Source: Amanita rubescens
Taxonomy: Eukaryota; Basidiomycota; Agaricomycetes; Agaricales; Amanitaceae
Direction of reading: 5' to 3'
Assembly: GCA_015039365.1 (NCBI GenBank)
Contig: WION01000243.1
Location: 16,293-80,292 of the forward strand
Length of the DNA: 64,000 nt
The position numbers and the translations under genes were made by a program. Under the pieces are notes generated by a model. It saw only the letters and a program-made list of their open reading frames with translations. It did not search any database and was not told where the DNA came from. Positions 1 through 11,990 of this stretch are shown here, piece by piece. The first letter of the stretch is position 1. Each line of letters opens with the position of its first letter.

Positions 1-1
1 T

Positions 2-52
2 CAAACTATTGATGTTACTAGCGAAGGTGACTATTGGGAGGAAGAGCGATGA
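2..52 (+). CDS. 3' end of a gene cut by the window edge
   Basis: An open frame enters from the left edge and ends in TGA at 50-52. Its 16 residues are acidic (ending DYWEEER), which reads like a genuine C-terminus. Too little is present to name a family. It could also be chance read-through of non-coding DNA. Confidence 0.3.
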   Translation, partial: QTIDVTSEGDYWEEER

Positions 53-1273
53 GTCTGATCTCACTCAGATGTTCATCGCACCTGCTTGTTGATTGAATTC
101 AGACCTGCGACATACGGCGCTTGTCGCAGATCTGCTTTTGTCTTGACAAAGACGGCTCTGTTCTTGCTCTACGACGGTAGTTAGCTGGTGCGGTTTTTTT
201 TATCCAACTCGATCCACTCGTTTCGTAGGTAGTAGTAGATAGTTTGTCACACTTTAGGTACTTAGCGTACCTACGATTCACCCGGATACCATGGCTCCTT
301 CGTTGCTATCTACCTATGTAGATCGTGTATCCGTCAATACAACTCCGTTCCTTTTAAAAAAAAAAAAAAGAGAATCTTAATGTGATGCGTATTGCGGCTC
401 ACCTCGTTCATTGAGCTGATTTACCACAAGTTTCCCCAACTTCTGATCTCCCTCCTTCACTTATTACCCACGTTGGATCTCGGATAGGACGAGACCGTAA
501 AAACCCACATACAATACGAAATCAAATGTGGGAATCAAACTTATGAAACACGATATATTATCCTGCACACACAATTGAATGGGCGATTCTAGTCTTCCGG
601 GTGAAAGATCTAAACTCAGATTTCGTCCTCAAAGACGTATGATTTCCTAAGGGCAAGCAGATGGAACCCGAGATTTGAGATGACCTTCTCAATGACATCG
701 AGAGAAAAATGGGCAAAGCGTCGGCTCGAGCGTTGTTCGGTGGCACTTTCGTCTACGCCAACAAGTAGCTCCACGAATCTTAATCAGGAACTGGTGAGTC
801 AAAGATACAGATTCAAATTTATGGATACTCTCGTAATTTGTACCAACACATAGTCAGAACATTATAAACACGAAGTAGAGAACGGTGTAAATCAAGAAGG
901 ACGTGAATCCGCAGATTCCGGGGTAGTTTGCTGGAATGACTGTTCTGGTCATCTACGGATCACAAAACGAGCGGTGGAAACGGCAGATGCGATCTAAGAA
1001 CAATTTGCGAGATACACAAAGACTTGGAGAGTCCAGATTATCCGTGATAACATGTGCCAGAACGTTTGAATCGAGGTATAAGAATCAGAACATTGGTATT
1101 AGATTGTGCTTGTCGATGAAAATAACGTGATTGCTTGAACTTTAATGAAACAATGGAGTGCAGCTTGGTTGATTGTAATAGTATAATGCAGGTGGAAAGA
1201 TGCGGTCGTAAAAACTGACGTCGGAGCCAGCGGTATTTGGGAATAAAGTTGGACGATTTATATCGGCGGTGAC
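53..1273. other. intergenic region, no gene recognised
   Basis: About 1.2 kb between the edge ORF and the cyclin stop codon. It holds a 14-base poly-A run at 356-369 and only short open frames (for example 558-746 minus and 936-1130 plus) with no recognisable domain. I see nothing else supportable. Confidence 0.5.
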
Positions 1274-3283
1274 TTATTGACCTCCGACCAAAGCTTTTTC
1301 AACTTCAGCGTCGTCTGCAGCTTCAATAACTCCCCCTTTTCGAAGGGCCGCTGCTTGGCGCAACATTCGGTTTTCAGCCTTCAGTGTGGGCAATTCTCCA
1401 ACGAGATCGACCTGTGTATCTTCGGGCCAACGCTCGAGCACCCAATGCCTCATCCTTGCACTGACCTGCGAAGATATATCGTCAGAACGATGCGACAGAT
1501 AAGCATCGCAGATATACTCACTTTCATATATCGTTTCGCTGCAAATTTCTTATACAATGATTCATGTCGGATAGGCCGCAAACAATAGTTGAGAATAATA
1601 TTGGCAGTTGGAACCAATGCGCTCTCAGGATATGATGAGTAGTGGGCTAAATTTGGAGTCTATACGAGGCATATTAGTGGATGTAATTCAACGGACCACC
1701 GCAATTCATACCCAATAATCGTATCCCATTACAACTCGAGCTAGCCATATTGATGTTGCGGCAATTAATGAAGGAGGCGCCGCGACCAAGCGCCACTCGA
1801 CACACTGAATTTCCAAAAAGTACTTCGCGAGCGTCCTGACTTCAACGTTGTAGTGATCAGCTTTACTGACACGTCTGAGATAGTGCATAGGACTAGGGTA
1901 GCTCAAGTTCCAGTCCAGTGTCTTGAGAATGTATCTTTCCGCTTGCAGAATCTCCCCCTCGGTATATGTTGATTCAGCACACATGAGAAAATGCGTGACT
2001 GAAGGAGCAAGGATCTCTTCCACCTTGGCGGCAATGAACATACATGTTATGCCCACAAGTTGGAGTTTTGCAAGCGAGACAACGCGAGCTGACAAAAAGC
2101 GATCCATAATGTTGACGCACAAGAAAAGAGTCTCGGCTTGCAGCTGGAAGCGGTAATGAACTTGGATCAACCAATCAGCGAGGACGCCGCGCATTCTCCA
2201 TGCAAGTTCTTTTTGGTTTTCCATATAATTGGGATTTGGTAGAGTGGTCAACTACGATGTGTCCAGATCAAAGACAGCGAATAAGAAGCAGCGTCTCACG
2301 AACCTCCAGTTGCTTCATATAATCAAGGATCTCGTTGACGTACTCGCTGACCATGAGGGGATCGTCGATGTCATCTGCGTCTAAGTCTTCCCAGTCAGGG
2401 CCGTCAGGATCTGCCTCGACCTCCTCGAAGTCAGCTTCAAATTGAGCGGCAATTTTGGCAGTCGCTTCTTCCTCTTTTGCATGCAATTGAGCGGTATTAA
2501 CTGCAGGAGGTTCCTCTTCGGGGGGCTCCGATGATGTGCGAACCTTCTTGCAGGCCCTGTTAGCCTCTTCCTCGTCCTTCTCCTGCCTGACAGGAACACC
2601 GGATACAGAAGATATACGATGATGCGTTGCGGCTTTGGAGCCGACATCGGGAACCTTCACCGATGATCGCCGCACAGTCAAACCTGGCAAGCGCTGCGGA
2701 GGATCTATAACCATTGCATTTTCATCTCGTCCTCGATGAACGTTGGTATGTTCTGTCACGCCTTCCAGACTTTCGACCCGGGTCGCGACGATAGATGTTT
2801 TTGCGCCTTGCCTAGTGCTTGCAACGGTGCGGAGAGGCTGTCGAGAGAGAGATATTTTGGTTTTGTTCAAGACCACGCCATCGAATTTTTCTTCCTTGAC
2901 CTTTCCTTTACCCGCCAGGGGTCGTAGTCGGTTGTTGGTCACGAGGCTAGTCACTTCGCCAAGGGCCTCCCGTTTCCTTTTGACTGAAGTCATTATCTTG
3001 GGGTCCACGGACGCAACAATTGTCTTCGCCTTTGAAGAAGCCGTTGCACCTGTCGCGCGAGTTACCGCTTCTGTCGCGTTTGCCAATCCAGCTGTGGCAG
3101 ATGTGGAAGAGGGGGGTTTCGCTCGGGTTGATATTCTGGAAGGGCGGGCATTGGCATTCTCATTATCTTTGGGCGCCATGACACGGGTTGTGCGTGTTAC
3201 TCGGCGTGTCTGCAAGTCAGAACAATCAGATTCCGAAAACGACCTTCACAAAAACCTAATCGCACGGCAATATTCGAAGACAT
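1274..3283 (-). CDS. B-type cyclin (copy 1)
   Basis: Regulatory subunit of the Cdk1 kinase that drives entry into mitosis. Five exons fit: 3266-3283, 2304-3209, 1712-2251, 1522-1659 and 1274-1465, giving about 597 residues. The long N-terminal half is basic and low-complexity and carries a destruction-box-like motif REALGEVTSLV, as expected for APC/C-mediated degradation. The cyclin box starts with MRGVLADWLIQVH, close to the B-cyclin consensus MRxxLxDWLxxVH, followed by ETLFLCVNIMDRFLS and KLQLVGITCMFIAAKVEE. The C-terminal cyclin fold runs through the last two exons. Exon 1 is only six codons (MSSNIA); it was chosen because the paralogue at 29.7 kb has the same tiny first exon and the same intron positions. 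Family call is firm; the exact first donor (GTGCGA) is less sure. Confidence 0.9.
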
Positions 3284-3822
3284 TGTGCTAAGGTCCTCAG
3301 GCGTCCTACGGCGAGTCGAGCAGAGTAGGAACAACGAGAGACGATGAGCTGGTGGAAGAAAAGTGCTTGCAGCGTTGGCCAGGGAAGCGCCGAGTCGGCC
3401 ACTACACCCAAACAGCACGTGACGATCAAATATGGCAAGACAATGCGAACGCGTATCAGTCACGTGCTGGCCCGCCTCCCGCCGCCCGACTCTCCGCGCT
3501 GACATTGTTCCCAACCCCTTGTCAGCGCAGTCAGCTTGAAAATCGGTTGGTTTCATGAGCTATCTGAATCTAAATGAAAATCACTTTTTATCTCAAATTG
3601 GGCATCAATCGCATGCATTCACACGAGGACGACCCTGATATCCTCATGATGTGTTGCAGTTGAAAATTATCGATTCGCTTATAGCCGTGCTATAAAATGC
3701 TAAGCTGCAACGTTTCACGGACAGCACATGACTTTGCCCTTTTTTCGGATACTGCCGGACTGAAGCGGCCCGCAGCGGCGCAGCTACAGAATTCCCGGTT
3801 CCTCGTCAAATAGCAGTCCAAA
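3284..3822. promoter_or_regulatory. divergent promoter region, cyclin B / reductase
   Basis: A 539-bp gap separates the start codons of the cyclin gene (minus) and the reductase gene (plus), so both promoters must lie here. A TATA-like TATAAAA stands at 3691-3697, about 130 bp before the reductase ATG. No other motif was recognised. Confidence 0.4.
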
Positions 3823-5367
3823 ATGCGAGAGTTAGTAGACTGACAGCATATCTTCCTTTTGACATTATTCTAATTACTTCTTTTCAGAGGATCTCGTTTC
3901 AAGGCTGTGATAACCAGAGATCTTGGTCCTGATGTCATGTCATTACTCAGAGCACAGGGCGACATTGATGTCGGTCAATCTCACAACATGTCAATGTGCT
4001 GGATACCTACAGCTCATTTCTTTGTTTAGTTTGTCATTTGGCCAAAAGACTGCGCAGTCAGTAAGGAATGGTTGAGGGAAAATCTCCCCGGTGCCGCGGG
4101 TTTACTCGTTATGCTAACGGACAAGGTATGTAATATTCAATGTGTCGCGATTTTTTAATCGATGAAGCTCATATTCGATTGTAGGTAACAGCGGAGATCC
4201 TTGATATTGGTGCGTCATGACATACTCCCACTGTGTCATTAACTTAATATTGTCAGCCGGAGCCAGTCTTCGCGTAGTCTCGACAATGTCTGTGGGATAT
4301 GGTAAGCCGACGCAGTCCAAATGAATCGGCTATGTTCAGGAAATTGGGTTAGAACATGTTGACGTTGGGGCACTTGCGGCCCGAGGAATAAAGTTCGGTT
4401 ATACCCCAGATGTGCTAACGGATGCAGGTATGATCTGGGAACTAATATCTTTGGAAGTTTGCTCAATATCATATCCGAATACAGTCGCCGATCTGTCTAC
4501 AATGCTTGCTCTCATGGCAGGCAGAAATGCTCGACAGTGCATGTCCGTTGTAGAGAATGGCGATGTGCGTGAAACCAATACAGACGTTAGACAATGCATT
4601 GAATAGTAAGCCACATAGTGGCCGAATTACAGCTGGGCGCCATTTCTGTTTTGCGGGCCGCAACTCAGTTCTTCCGCGTACTCCAAAAAACGAACTGTCG
4701 GATTCGTGGGATTTGGTCGTATCGCTCGCGCTATCCTTACAAGATTGATTGCATTCGGAGTAACTGACTGCATCTACGCTACAAACCCTAACAAACCCGC
4801 GGATCCTGCTCGCGACGCCATAGCGGAGAAGGAATTCATCGTCAGCAAATTTCCGTTCATATGAATTCCTTTAATCACGCTTTGTAGGGCTCGCTGCACT
4901 CGATTAAGAGAGTAGGCTTGGATGAATTAGCCAAAGAAAGCGATGTGTTGTTTCTGCTGACACCCGGAGGCACGGAGACGAGACACTTGATAAACGAGAA
5001 GTTCTTGAGAAAGATGAAGAAGACGAGTGTCCTTATCAACACTAGTCGGGGCTCTGTTGTTGACTCCGATGCACTTGCCAAAGCACTGAGAGAAGGATGG
5101 ATCTGGGGAGCGGGAGTCGATGTTGTTGAAGGGGAACCTCAAATCACCCGGGACCATCCACTCGTGAACGAACCCAAGTAGGGCGTTTTCTTTCTTTCTT
5201 TCTTTCCTGCTAAGCACTCTTCCTCTAGGTGTGTTATTTTGCCGCATATTGGCAGCGCCACTTCCGAAACTAGGCTTGACATGGCAACTCTTGCTGCTAA
5301 GAATCTCCTTGCAGCTCTACGTGGACAACCAATGCCAGTTGCTTTGGATGTGAACCAGTTCAGATAG
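3823..5367 (+). CDS. glyoxylate/hydroxypyruvate reductase (D-2-hydroxyacid dehydrogenase family)
   Basis: NAD(P)H-dependent reduction of glyoxylate or hydroxypyruvate, probably cytosolic. The gene is cut by about nine short introns. Reading order: [16 protein letters not shown], substrate-domain motifs ([27 protein letters not shown]), the Rossmann motif [10 protein letters not shown] (GxGxxA/G type), then [30 protein letters not shown] with the catalytic Arg, the Glu in VVEGEP and the catalytic His in LPHIGSAT. All three catalytic residues are visible. The C-terminus is DVNQFR with TAG at 5365-5367. A CTTT microsatellite (about 5186-5205) lies in the last intron. Length fits the family (about 330-340 aa). 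The human homologue class is GRHPR; exact substrate preference cannot be read from the sequence. Confidence 0.88.
5186..5205. repeat. CTTT microsatellite in an intron
   Basis: About four to five copies of TTTC inside the last intron of the reductase gene, forming part of the pyrimidine-rich stretch before its 3' splice site. Confidence 0.8.
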
Positions 5368-5747
5368 ATGCTTACGCATTGTGGGATAGTTATACTATTC
5401 ATGTCATCGATTGATCGACAAACTGCTTTGCGTTGCTGGCAGGCGCCACAATCGATAAGAACGTTTTGACGCACCGTGGTAGTCATTATACTCGACTAGA
5501 GATTACTTGTAGTTCAATTAGATTCCTTGTGAGTCAGTTGAAGTACAAGCTCTATTTCCATGAATGGAAACGGCCATCAGTTTTCTCATGAGAATGATGA
5601 GATACTAGTACTTAGTCATTCGCGTTCCTTAAGCCTCGTTGACAACGGTACTCACAACGTCCAAGGCATTAAGAGCCTCAATAACCAAATCATTGTATGA
5701 ATTTATCTGCACTCGTCGTACTCTAGGCTCCCCAGCGACTTCCACCC
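5368..5747. other. intergenic region
   Basis: About 380 bp between the reductase stop and the start of the RD/RE-repeat gene. No gene or motif recognised; presumably terminator and promoter. Confidence 0.4.
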
Positions 5748-8576
5748 ATGAATTTTCCCAAGTTCCTCTTCCGCAAGAATCAAAAGGCCATCTCAGAATC
5801 TTCGGAACTGCCAGATGCAGATGACTCCCGGAGATCAGAAAGCTCCTTCTCCATTGTATCACGCCCCTCAAGTTCACACTCGACACATGACCTAAACGGA
5901 GAAGTCTCTCCCCGCACATCAGGAAACCAATCTGAAGAGGGCGATCGGGCGTACAACGAGGCTGCTGCGCTCCTATCACGCTATAAAGACTTTTTCAATG
6001 ACAATTCCGACTTTAGGCAACTAGAAGAAAGGTGGAGAAAGTGAGTGTGTCCAACTCTACTGCGCTGCGCTGACATCGTTTTACCAAGATTACCATCAGC
6101 ACTGTCAGGTCATCCACCAGGGAAACTTATCAAGAGCACGAAGAAACTCAAACTCGGTGGATTGGGGAGGACGAACTCAGAAAAGTATCGCACAGAGGCC
6201 GAGTCCCTCTTACGGGATATACAGGTTAATCTAATTGATCTACCATGACGTAGCAAACTAATAGGCTGCTTTTAGTTTACGATTGGCAACCTTAATGCAG
6301 TAAACGTTGCGGTGCATAAGCCTGTTCCCTTGGCCGAGCGCTCATCTAGCGACCCCTTGCCCCTGAGCCAGATGGAGAACCCACTTCAGGTCCGCATATG
6401 TTTTACTGGCGGTTGCGCTGCGATTGAGTACCCAACAGCGTAGCGGGACGGAACGTCGAGGCTCTGTAAGACGGCGTGGGCCAAACGACATTCACGAAAC
6501 GGAACCGATGAGGACGACCTCGAGACAGTTACCAATTGTGCACGAAGAAGGACATCCGAGCGCGTCTAGAGACAGAGACGAAAATAGAGATGAGGACCGT
6601 CATAGATCAAGACGTCATGACGAAAGGCGTTATAAGGAACGGGACCGTGCGGGTGATCATGACCGCGAGAGAGATAGAGACAAGCGAGAACGAGAACGAG
6701 GTAAAGCAAGGGACTACGAAGAGAGCGAAGGGAGACGGCGGCGCTCCCACAGCGACATGAATTGGGACGAGGACTACAGGCATCGCTATTATGGGCACAG
6801 GCGGGAGCCGCGAGGTGCAGCGGATGAACATGGCGACAGGGAGCGGAATCGATACGATGACAAAAGGGGGGACAGGGAGAGAAGGGATAGAGACAGGGAC
6901 AGGGACAGAGAAAGGGACAGGGATAGAGAAAGGGACAGGGACAGAGACAGAGAAAAGGATGGAGAAAGAGAAAGGGATAGAGAGAAGGGCGGAGACAGAG
7001 AAAGGGAAAGAGACAGAGATAAAGACAGGGACAGAGATAGAGAACGGCGAAGGGAAAGAGAGAGGGATAGAAGGGATAGAGACGGCGAATGGCCAAGGGA
7101 GGACAGAGATAAAGACCGGGACAGAGAGCATCAGAAGGCCAGAGACAGAGACAGAGATCGTCATAAGGACAGAGACAGGGAGCGGCGAAGGGATGGGGAA
7201 GAACACAGGGAGCGTCAGAGGGACGGAGAGCGATACCGGGATCAAGTCCAGGAAGGAATCGGCGAGCAGGAAAGGCACGAAGCTATAAATGTCCAGACGG
7301 ATCGGGGGGAGAACGAAAATTTGCAGAGGACGCAAGGGGAGGCAGGGGATGGAAGAGAGAGAGAACAGTTACCAGTGCCTCAAGAGGGGGGATGGGTCGA
7401 AGAACACCTGTCAAGTGAGCCTATCGAATATGGAAGACTGGAGCCAGAGACAGTAAGGGAGGAAACGGTAGAGGTTGGCCCCAGCAGGGACAAAGGGAAA
7501 GGGAAGGCGAAGGAAGTCGACAAACAGGATCACGAAGGCGAATCGGCACCGGAACACAGTAACCACAAAGAACGTGAAAGGAGAAAAGACAGAAGAGACA
7601 GAAATGATTACCGCTCACAGCATGATCGGCACGACGCCAGGTATTCCGAAGACAAGTATGGCTGGACGAGTAGAAGTATCCCGAGAGATTACCAGTATGC
7701 GGACGTATGTGTGTCTTCCATAACTTTTCTCCCCTGTGCAGGTTTGACATTCACATACAGAGATACCAAACTCACAAGCGGAGCCATTCACACAGCGGAT
7801 ATCCCTATGGCCATTACAGACTCAAAGAACATGAAAGATATGCCTCACGAGATCTACGAAACGACGACGACAGATACCGAGATAGAGATAAGGAAAGATA
7901 TGACCGACATCAGTATCGCGACAAGACTAGGGAATTTGAAAAGAACAAAGACAAAACTACAAGTCGGGGAGACCATCCAGCTCCTCGTACAGGAGATCAT
8001 GAAGCCAACCATACCAGGGGTCGCGGCTCAGATAGCGAGTCTATACTTATGATCCCTCCGCCTGAATGGCGAACGCAGCAGCGCCGCAATCAAGAGCACC
8101 CACGCATGGAGAGTCGTCCAATGCCAGTGATGGCAGTTCAACCGATACATTTGATTCCTACCAGTCCACCAGCGCCACCAACGGTAATTGATTATCCGAA
8201 TTCCGTGCATCGCGCATCGATGGCTGTCGTCCTCCCTTCGGCCGCGTCGATCTTAGATCGGAGAACAACCGTAAACAAGACCGCGAGGCTTGGCACCGAC
8301 ATTCGACCAGGGTCACATTGGAATCCCGAAGTTCTTCGGAATCGTGATCAGACTGCGAAGGCTCAGGAGCAGAGGGATGCCAAGCATAAAGAGCCGCAGA
8401 ATTCTGAGCCTCCTATTGTTTGGAATCAGGCCAGTCTTGTACGAGAGCAGCAGAAAAGGAGATTCCGACTCCCATGGCTTCCCACACCGAAGGGACACGC
8501 AGGTTCCCGTCTACTTGAGGTCTTCAGCCCCCAAGTTGCGAAGGGCCAGAAGCGACCATTACCTGCAGGGGGTTGA
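5748..8576 (+). CDS. Arg-Asp/Arg-Glu repeat protein, function unknown
   Basis: Not recognised as a named family. The start MNFPKFLFRK (5748) opens an exon rich in Ser and acidic residues, followed by a helical stretch (YNEAAALLSRYKDFF, LEERWRK). Spliced exons then give RDIQ/FTIGNLNAVNVAVHK and PLSQMENPLQ joined to RSGTERRGSVRRRG. The centre (about 6570-7260) is almost pure alternating R-D/R-E/K with occasional G, the charge pattern of RD/RE regions in splicing- and transcription-associated proteins. A last intron (7705-7760, GT-AG) joins DYQYAD to RYQTHKRSHSHSGY and restores the frame to the stop at 8574-8576. Probably nuclear by composition (inference). It could be two genes, but splicing 6390-6437 links both parts in frame. 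Confidence 0.65.
6870..7260 (+). repeat. purine-rich degenerate hexamer repeat coding RD/RE
   Basis: About 390 bp in which the plus strand is mostly purine (units like GGGACAGAGA and GACAGG), encoding the RD/RE tract. The hexamer periodicity keeps a dipeptide register. Such tracts expand and contract readily and can form triplex structures. Confidence 0.8.
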
Positions 8577-9152
8577 ATTGCAGTCACGTATCTTGGTTAT
8601 AATAATCAGGGAGGAGAGTTCATGGAATCATCGGTTCTTACCCATGCTTTGGTCCAACGCTTATTTATCGGCATTTTGCGAATCCTATACTTATGCGGAC
8701 AGTTCCGTTTCGGTCCCGACTAAAACTGGTTTGAAAATGAAAAGACCTTACGGGCATAAGTACCGATGACCTGAGCACTATATCAAATGTTAGATTGCAG
8801 TGCTAACCTCTTCGGAAACTAGTTTCAAACAACTGCCATGATTATGCACGGAAAATACCGATCTATGATATCGAACGTGCAAGGCTGGCACTCGGCGTGA
8901 CTTTGCATCCTGGCAGGGAGACAGCCTCAGCTCTGGTGGGTGAAGTCAATCTATTACCGTCATCATACATATTCAGCGTCGACTCCTGTTGGTCAAAATT
9001 CACCTCAAGTAGCCTAGCAAGGGTGCGCATGGTCGTAAGGTTGCTCCACGGAAAGGGTCGTTGAATTATATCCATATCCCCACGATATGTCGCCGATGTG
9101 GTCATCAGGTGTTTCATGATTGACGTTCGGAATTATACTTAGACAGCTGAGC
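8577..9152. other. intergenic region with an 84-codon minus-strand ORF
   Basis: About 575 bp between two plus-strand genes. A minus-strand ORF at 8863-9117 has a balanced composition but no recognisable family and no supporting neighbour exon. I do not call it a gene. Confidence 0.3.
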
Positions 9153-11073
9153 ATGCTATGTAAGTACTGTATTGCAAGTCCTTGATTTCTTGTTTCCTCC
9201 CCGAATAACAGCAGCGGCTGCGTTCATCCGCGTCTCGCTTTTCGAGACTGTCATGTTGCCGTATAGCCTCAAGGTTGCATGGGTGGTTCTGTCAATCACA
9301 GGTTAGACATAGTATCGAACTTGATATGTCAATCAAAGCTAAACTGACTTGTGTTCTTAGGATTGATGAGCTGCTGGATCACACTTATGGCCTTTTCACG
9401 CGCCATAGGCACGTACTGGGCCCTATTAACGTACTGCATCGCTTGTACGGTGATGCAGGGCATTTTTTGCCTTGGTGAGAAAAAGCTTTTATCACAAACA
9501 TCACTTGAAGTCACTCTGATTGTGGAATAGGTTTCATTTGGAGAATGAATCCTTACGAAATGCCTAGAGGTTTCTGCATTGGTATTTTCTTAGGGCAAAC
9601 TTGAAGCGCTAGGTATGCTCATGTCGAAGCACAGCCCAATCCGTCGTTATCGCGTCCGCGGCATATGTTATGGCTAGCATAGCAAGCGCATGTTCTGGAG
9701 CGATAAGTCTCACAGTTTTAAGTCCTAAAGGGTGGTCAAATGCTGGACAAGCGTGAGTTTCCGCTAAATCAGGTTATGTCGCAAACTCAGAACTCCTCGA
9801 CTAGTATGTTGTCATGGCGTCGAATTTTCATCTTACCTGTGATAGTCTTTCCAATCGTAGCTACGGTCATACACGTTATGCTGATCTACAAATTCAACGC
9901 CGTACAACCGACGAATGATTTGCATTGCGACGACACCCATCCGGAATGGTCTGCATGCTTTAAAACTAGTCGTCGAACCCAACTAACATATTTCTTGAAT
10001 GGGAATTATAGGGTTCGACTTTTCGGGTATGCCGCAATGCCATTCATCCTAAGCATTCCGTGTGCCGTCCTATCGATCAAGGCCCTCATCGCGGTACACA
10101 AGACTAATCAAGCATTTCGCCGAGCCCAACTCGCGGGTGGAGGGGGAAATCTTCTCTCTTCGGGAATGAAAAGCATCGAGGGAATGCTCAAGTCTGGAGC
10201 ACCAACCTCCTTGCATCCAAGCGATAACATTCCGCCTCCACCTCCTGCCGCCGTTCCATCCTTTTCTAGATATCGCATTCCATTCCTAAGTCGGGCTGCA
10301 AAAGACTACCAGCCCACTTCATTTGGCTCATCGAAAAGGCGTACATCCTCTGTTTCTACGACCATACCCGTATTTAAGGTACCCGTGAATGTACGAACGG
10401 CCGAGAACCAAGGTCCTTCAACTGGCGAGTTGGACAAACCAAAGCCGGCACTGGGCGCGCATGAACATGGACCCGAGGAAGAGAAAAATGACGAAAGATT
10501 GCAAGATCATGACGCCAATGATGGATTCGAGGAAATTCATGATAGAGATCCTGTAGAAAGCCGTGACTTTGATCTAGATCCTTCCGCTCTGAACGTGGGG
10601 CGTAATTTAGAGGAAAATATTGGAACTACTTACACTTCGTCACATTCTCGAAGGATGACTGGTAAGCTGTGCAGTTCTTGAGACATGACTTTTCTCACTG
10701 GCCTCAAAAGGCGTGGAAGAGAGGACTAAGTATCGTTGGCCACCCCCCACCCTGGGTCCAGCATTTTGGAGGATCATGCTGTTCCAAGTGTATGCTTTCT
10801 CTATTTTTCTGTTTACCTTGGATCCAACACATTACAGGGCATACACACTTGTTCAAGTCCTTGCATGTATATCGACAATTATTGATGTGGCCAAGCATCG
10901 GCCGCAGCCAACACCATTTGGGATGCAACACATTGCCCTCCAGCTGTCAGCCTGGGGTCCTTTCTTTATATTCGGTAGGTAGCCGACAAATTCATTGGGT
11001 GCTGCTCACTCGTGCGATGTGCTCAGGTCATTTACCAGCAGTGCGACGCAATCTGTTTTGGCGCCGAGGCTGA
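9153..11073 (+). CDS. multi-pass (about 7 TM) membrane protein, GPCR-like, basidiomycete type
   Basis: Likely an integral membrane protein of the GPCR-like group common in basidiomycetes; ligand unknown. Exons splice in frame from MLSAAAFIRVSLFETV (first intron after 9159). Hydrophobic segments follow: LKVAWVVLSITG/LMSCWITLM, YWALLTYCIACTVMQGIF, SVVIASAAYVMASIASA, RIFILPVIVFPIVATVIHV, LFGYAAMPFILSIPCAVL, FQVYAFSIFLFTL and HIALQLSAWGPFFIFG. A Cys-containing loop (HCDDTHPEWSACF) precedes the fifth, and a long polar loop of about 200 residues (Pro-rich, then acidic) separates the last groups, the usual place for a cytoplasmic loop. The motif TPFGMQHIALQL and the ending RRNLFWRRG support the last exon, stop 11071-11073. 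A pheromone receptor is possible but I see no STE3-specific motif. Confidence 0.7.
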
Positions 11074-11205
11074 ACGATTTACATTTGGCATTACATCGGA
11101 CTGCACTTATTTAAGTAATGTTGTACTATTTGTTGTGCATTGGACCTCGCGAAGGTAATGAATTCACTCATAATATACAAAATAGAAGTAATAGAAATTT
11201 GACGA

Positions 11206-11917
11206 TCACCGATAAATGCCACGCCGTGTTACAAAGTTTTCTAAATCCTGTGCTGTGGCAACAGCCAGTACGAATCTACGTTCATTATCTGTCACTGAAT
11301 CATGATTTAACTCATAGCATACACGTAACGTTCTGTTATACTTGCCCAGCGCAAAAAGATTTGTTTGCAGGAACCTCTCCAAGTCAACCAGCGATGACAT
11401 CGGTGAGATCAGAGTATAAGGCTCTGAAGGATTTCGTCTGAACTTGGTCATGTACTTGAATACCTTGTCGTCCTTATGATACGAGATAAGAACAGCTGAA
11501 TTTAAACATAGGAATAACTCACTGGGTTAGCGAGACCGGCTTCCCATTTAGCCTTGAGGGCGGCAACGTCAATGTATCCTAGTGGACGCCTCTTACTGCT
11601 GAGGACGCTACGGTGAAATTCCAAATTAGTGCACAGAAAGGAATCGGGTAAAAGGGACGGACGGTATATGCGAGAAGTCACGTTCGTATGCCTGGTCGAT
11701 AGCGCGAGCGATGGGCTCAGAGGATGGTAAGCAGAAGGCAGGGGGAAGCTGAAGGTCCTATATGGATTCGAGACAAATGAGTAAATGGAGATTACATGCG
11801 ACGCTTAAGCCTTGCCTCTACAACTGCTCCACGGTATTTGTCTTTCACAGAATAGTCATTGGCAGGTACGGGGTGCGCATCGTACGTTGTCGCACTGCTG
11901 AGCGTAGCAGTGGCCAT
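11206..11917 (-). CDS. CBS-domain protein
   Basis: Small protein with paired CBS motifs (adenine-nucleotide-sensing fold); partner unknown. It reads MATATLSSATTYDAHPVPANDYS... YRGAVVE / DLQLPPAFCLPSSEPIARAI / AYERDFSHIPVLSSKRRPLGYID (typical end of a CBS repeat) ... DDKVFKYMTKFRRN ... YTLISPMSSLVDLERFL ... LFALV / TDNERRFVLAVATAQDLENFV. At least four introns are needed. The last one (11295-11345, 51 nt) appears to be GC-AG: removing it turns an odd 17-residue insert into the expected LFALVTDNERRFV. The first intron also fits best with a GC donor (GAG|GCAAGG). The start ATG lies 73 bp from the MLH1 start on the other strand. Family call is good; exact splicing is inference. Confidence 0.75.
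11295..11345 (-). other. probable GC-AG intron in the CBS-domain gene
   Basis: On the minus strand the segment begins GCAAGTATAA and ends ATTCAG. It is 51 nt, stop-free and a multiple of three, so it would be read through by an ORF finder. Splicing it restores a continuous CBS-type sequence (LFAL-V-TDNERRF). Confidence 0.6.
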
Positions 11918-11990
11918 GTTGGAGGGCACTAAACCTTGTTTTCTGGTTAGGGCTTAGATCGACTTGTCTTCTTATTGTTCATGCACGTTC
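11918..11990. promoter_or_regulatory. 73-bp divergent start-to-start gap, CBS gene / MLH1
   Basis: Only 73 bp separate the two start codons. Any core promoter must be shared or lie within the opposite gene. An intron ends in the region of early coding on both sides, so transcripts may start inside the neighbouring gene. Confidence 0.55.

Noticed and set aside
2743..3291. 182-codon plus-strand ORF opposite cyclin copy 1
   Set aside because: Antisense of the basic N-terminal cyclin exon; the cyclin reading is supported by the paralogue's exon plan.
6566..7335. Long minus-strand ORFs rich in Val/Ser/Pro/Leu opposite the RD/RE tract
   Set aside because: They are the antisense of the purine repeat; composition follows from the repeat alone.
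9153..11073. Identity as a STE3-type mating pheromone receptor
   Set aside because: Seven hydrophobic segments are present, but I see no motif specific for that family and no pheromone gene nearby; kept as GPCR-like only.
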